Shown piece after piece: positions 60,865 through 64,000 of a stretch of DNA of 64,000 nucleotides. The position numbers were made by a program, and so were the translations under genes. This DNA is from Bacteroides sp. GTDB lineage: Bacteria > Bacteroidota > Bacteroidia > Bacteroidales > Bacteroidaceae. The stretch's first letter is position 1. Each line of letters starts with the position of its first letter. The stretch spans positions 45,827 through 109,826 of the forward strand of contig NZ_JASLER010000069.1 of the NCBI RefSeq assembly GCF_030151085.1. Direction: 5' to 3'. Under the pieces are notes generated by a model, which saw nothing but the letters and a program-made list of their open reading frames with translations, was not told the origin of the DNA and did not search any database.

Positions 60865-61770
60865 ATGAATACTTTTTGCACCAGGCAAATAGATTGCACT
60901 CAATGCCCCAAAATATCAGAAGGAATACTGGTTCACCACCGGTTTCCCAAGGGACAGCATTTCTCTGCCGACAAGTGCACTCAGAATTGTATGATCTTCA
61001 TGTTAAGGGGCGAATTACTAGTGAATAGCGAAGAATATCCCGGTACCACCCTGCAAAACCGCCAGTTCATTTTGCAAGCCATCGGTTCCAAGATGGAACT
61101 TTTAGCATTGACCGATGTAGAGTATATTGTATATTGGTTTACCGAACTCCCTGTGTTATGCGAAGAGCGTTTCAAGGAAATACTCGACCGTTCGGAAGCC
61201 CCTTTGACTTTTACTCCACTGACTGCCATTCCCAAACTGCGCAATCTGCTGGATGATCTTTCGGAATATCTTCAGGAACAACCTACGGCATGCGGCAAAT
61301 ACATTGACATCAAATGCCAGGAATTGGTATATATCCTCACCAGCTATTATCCGTTACACCAGATAAGCACCTTCTTCTACCCCATCAGTACTTATACTGA
61401 AAGCTTCCACTACTTCGTCATGCAGAACTATGACAAGGTGAAAAACGTGGAAGAATTTGCCCATCTCGGCGGATATACCACTACTACCTTCCGTCGCCTA
61501 TTTAAAAACATGTATAACGTTCCGGTTTACGAATGGATTCTGGATAAGAAACGGGAAGGCATCCTGAACGATCTACAATTTACCAAACAACGGATCTCAG
61601 TCATCAGTGCCCGTTACGGCTTTGATTCACTGTCACATTTTGCGCACTTCTGCAAAGACTCTTTTGGAGACACCCCTCGTTCTTTGAGAAAACGCGCCGC
61701 CAATGGCGAAAAAATCACTATCATTTGCAAAGAAAAAGGAGAAGAAGAAGGAGAAGATATTAGTGATTAG
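60865..61770 (+). CDS. AraC-family transcriptional regulator
   Basis: 301 residues. The N-terminal part (1-170) has a cysteine-rich start (CTRQIDCTQCPKISEG) and a cupin-like sensor domain. The C-terminal AraC HTH (about 190-285) has VEEFAHLGGYTTTTFRRLFK and ISVISARYGFDSLSHFAHFC followed by FGDTPRSLRKR. The last residues (EEEGEDISD) are acidic, and the ISD-stop end is encoded by a GTGATTA repeat. The effector and target genes are unknown; the frdC operon lies downstream with its own promoter. Confidence 0.9.
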   Translation: MNTFCTRQIDCTQCPKISEGILVHHRFPKGQHFSADKCTQNCMIFMLRGELLVNSEEYPGTTLQNRQFILQAIGSKMELLALTDVEYIVYWFTELPVLCEERFKEILDRSEAPLTFTPLTAIPKLRNLLDDLSEYLQEQPTACGKYIDIKCQELVYILTSYYPLHQISTFFYPISTYTESFHYFVMQNYDKVKNVEEFAHLGGYTTTTFRRLFKNMYNVPVYEWILDKKREGILNDLQFTKQRISVISARYGFDSLSHFAHFCKDSFGDTPRSLRKRAANGEKITIICKEKGEEEGEDISD

Positions 61771-61822
61771 TGATTTGTTTGTAACTACATATTACATTAC
61801 GTGATAAATCACTAATCACTAA
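61760..61822. repeat. Inverted heptad repeat after the AraC gene
   Basis: TTAGTGATTAGTGATTT (61760-61776) and AAATCACTAATCACTAA (61806-61822) are perfect 17-base inverted repeats around a 29-base loop. The left arm holds the AraC stop codon. This could act as a terminator, though no T run follows the right arm. Between 61823 and 61898 I see nothing but the next promoter. Confidence 0.7.
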
Positions 61823-61898
61823 ACGTTAATCACCAGTTTCCCTTTTCCTAATTACGGAATAATTTCTTTAATTCCTTGTTTAATCAAGGTATTTCATC

Positions 61899-61906
61899 TA
61901 TTTTTG
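61899..61906 (+). promoter_or_regulatory. -7 box for the frdCA operon
   Basis: TATTTTTG, an exact consensus match, 71 bases before the ATG at 61978. It implies a leader of about 65 AT-rich bases. Confidence 0.5.
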
Positions 61907-61977
61907 CGAGAAATTAGCGTAACAACTCTTAAAGAATATAATTTTCTAACTATTAAATAATTTAAATTCAATCATTT

Positions 61978-62679
61978 ATGTGGTTAAGTAATTCATCTGT
62001 AGGAAGGAAAGTGGTGATGAGCGTTACCGGTATCGCCCTTGTCCTGTTTCTGACATTTCACATGGCGATGAACCTTGTTGCATTGGTTTCGGCCGATGGT
62101 TACAACTTGGTTTGTGAGTTCCTGGGAGCAAACTGGTATGCATTGGTAGCAACAGCAGGTTTGGCCGCTTTGTTTATCATTCATATCATCTATGCTTTCT
62201 GGTTAACTATGCAAAACCGCAAAGCGCGCGGTAACGAGCGTTACGCTGTAGTAGACAAACCCAAAACCGTAGAATGGGCTTCTCAAAACATGCTTGTATT
62301 GGGACTCATCGTAATCGTAGGTTTAGGTTTGCACTTGGTAAACTTCTGGTCTAAAATGCAGCTCCCCGAGTTGATGCACAACATGGGCATGCATGCTGAC
62401 ACTATGGTTTTGGCTTATGCAGCCGATGGTGTTTATCATATCCAGAACACTTTCGCTAATCCGGTTTATGTAGTGCTTTACCTCGTTTGGCTAGGCGCAT
62501 TGTGGTTCCACTTAACTCACGGTTTCTGGAGCTCTATGCAATCTTTGGGCTGGAACAACACCGTATGGATTAACCGTTGGAAATGTATCTCCAACATCTA
62601 TGCTACTATCGTTGTAATATGCTTCGCCCTGGTAGTTGTCGTATTCTTTGCTAAATCATTGGCTTGCGGCGCTTGCTAA
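61978..62679 (+). CDS. frdC: Fumarate reductase/succinate dehydrogenase cytochrome b subunit
   Basis: 233 residues with five membrane helices (about 13-36, 53-76, 103-122, 150-170, 205-228). It starts MWLSNSSVGRKVVMSVTGI, and histidines that would bind heme b lie in LTFHMAMN (about 23), HIIYAFWL (about 64), HLVNFWS (about 117), VYHIQN (about 151) and LTHGFW (about 182). It anchors the fumarate reductase that ends anaerobic respiration in Bacteroides. frdA follows 37 bases on. Confidence 0.93.
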   Translation: MWLSNSSVGRKVVMSVTGIALVLFLTFHMAMNLVALVSADGYNLVCEFLGANWYALVATAGLAALFIIHIIYAFWLTMQNRKARGNERYAVVDKPKTVEWASQNMLVLGLIVIVGLGLHLVNFWSKMQLPELMHNMGMHADTMVLAYAADGVYHIQNTFANPVYVVLYLVWLGALWFHLTHGFWSSMQSLGWNNTVWINRWKCISNIYATIVVICFALVVVVFFAKSLACGAC

Positions 62680-62712
62680 ATTGTAAATTGTAAATGACTA
62701 AATTGTAAATTG
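62677..62712. repeat. Heptad repeat between frdC and frdA (TAAATTG type)
   Basis: Units TAAATTG, TAAATTG and TAAATGA (62677-62697), one spare base, then TAAATTG and TAAATTG (62699-62712). The first unit includes the frdC stop codon and the last ends four bases before the frdA ATG. TAA at 62677, 62684 and 62691 covers all three frames. Confidence 0.75.
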
Positions 62713-62716
62713 CATT

Positions 62717-64000
<1,284 letters not shown>

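Overview
The window is from a Bacteroides-type gut anaerobe (Bacteroidales). Evidence: a starch-utilisation (sus) locus with SusB/C/D/E, DUF3244, DUF4491 and DUF6377-type proteins, a fimbrillin-like lipoprotein, a FrdC/FrdA pair, and about twenty -7 boxes matching the Bacteroides consensus TAnnTTTG placed 25-90 bases ahead of starts. The species cannot be fixed from the sequence. There are no rRNA genes, CRISPR arrays, prophages or complete transposons.

Layout. 1-4165: end of an HTH regulator, a small secreted DUF3244 protein, a HlyD-like stub, and a convergent pair of PLP-fold genes (aminotransferase and MocR regulator). 4328-6370: metG. 6391-6485: a probable 95-bp MITE. 6500-17319: a surface-polysaccharide cluster with a Wzx flippase, six glycosyltransferases and, on the opposite strand, wecC-wecB for UDP-ManNAcA. 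17320-18044: a 725-bp gap with two 22-bp repeat arrays and a long structured leader that ends in a terminator-like hairpin just before a tiny HTH gene, followed by a fimbrillin-like lipoprotein. 20733-26506: sirtuin, two FKBP isomerases, an Lrp regulator, tRNA-Met and a LiaF-like/LytTR membrane-stress pair. 26524-36546: a SusR-like regulator divergent from susB-susC-susD-susE, a shortened starch locus. 36624-47687: flotillin/NfeD, an OadG-like/OadB pair, M50 protease plus VanX-like dipeptidase, a decayed YhcG (DUF1016) nuclease gene, a THUMP-like methyltransferase and a DUF4407 operon. 47927-64000: TonB receptor plus phosphoesterase, MscS channel, Na/Ca exchanger, GNAT-parE-coaD-S41 protease, PAP2 phosphatase, AraC regulator, and frdC-frdA running off the end.

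The most unusual content is between the genes. Six intergenic loci carry degenerate tandem arrays whose unit is 22 bp. Three loci share one sequence and the other three have unrelated sequences, yet the period is the same. A second class has 7-bp units and fills stop-to-start gaps inside operons; because 7 is not a multiple of 3, the repeats place stop codons in all three frames. A third class has 8-bp units that fold into terminator-like hairpins. These three classes, the terminator/antiterminator leader at 17678-18044 and an antisense copy of the tRNA-Met anticodon arm at 24338 are the main leads.
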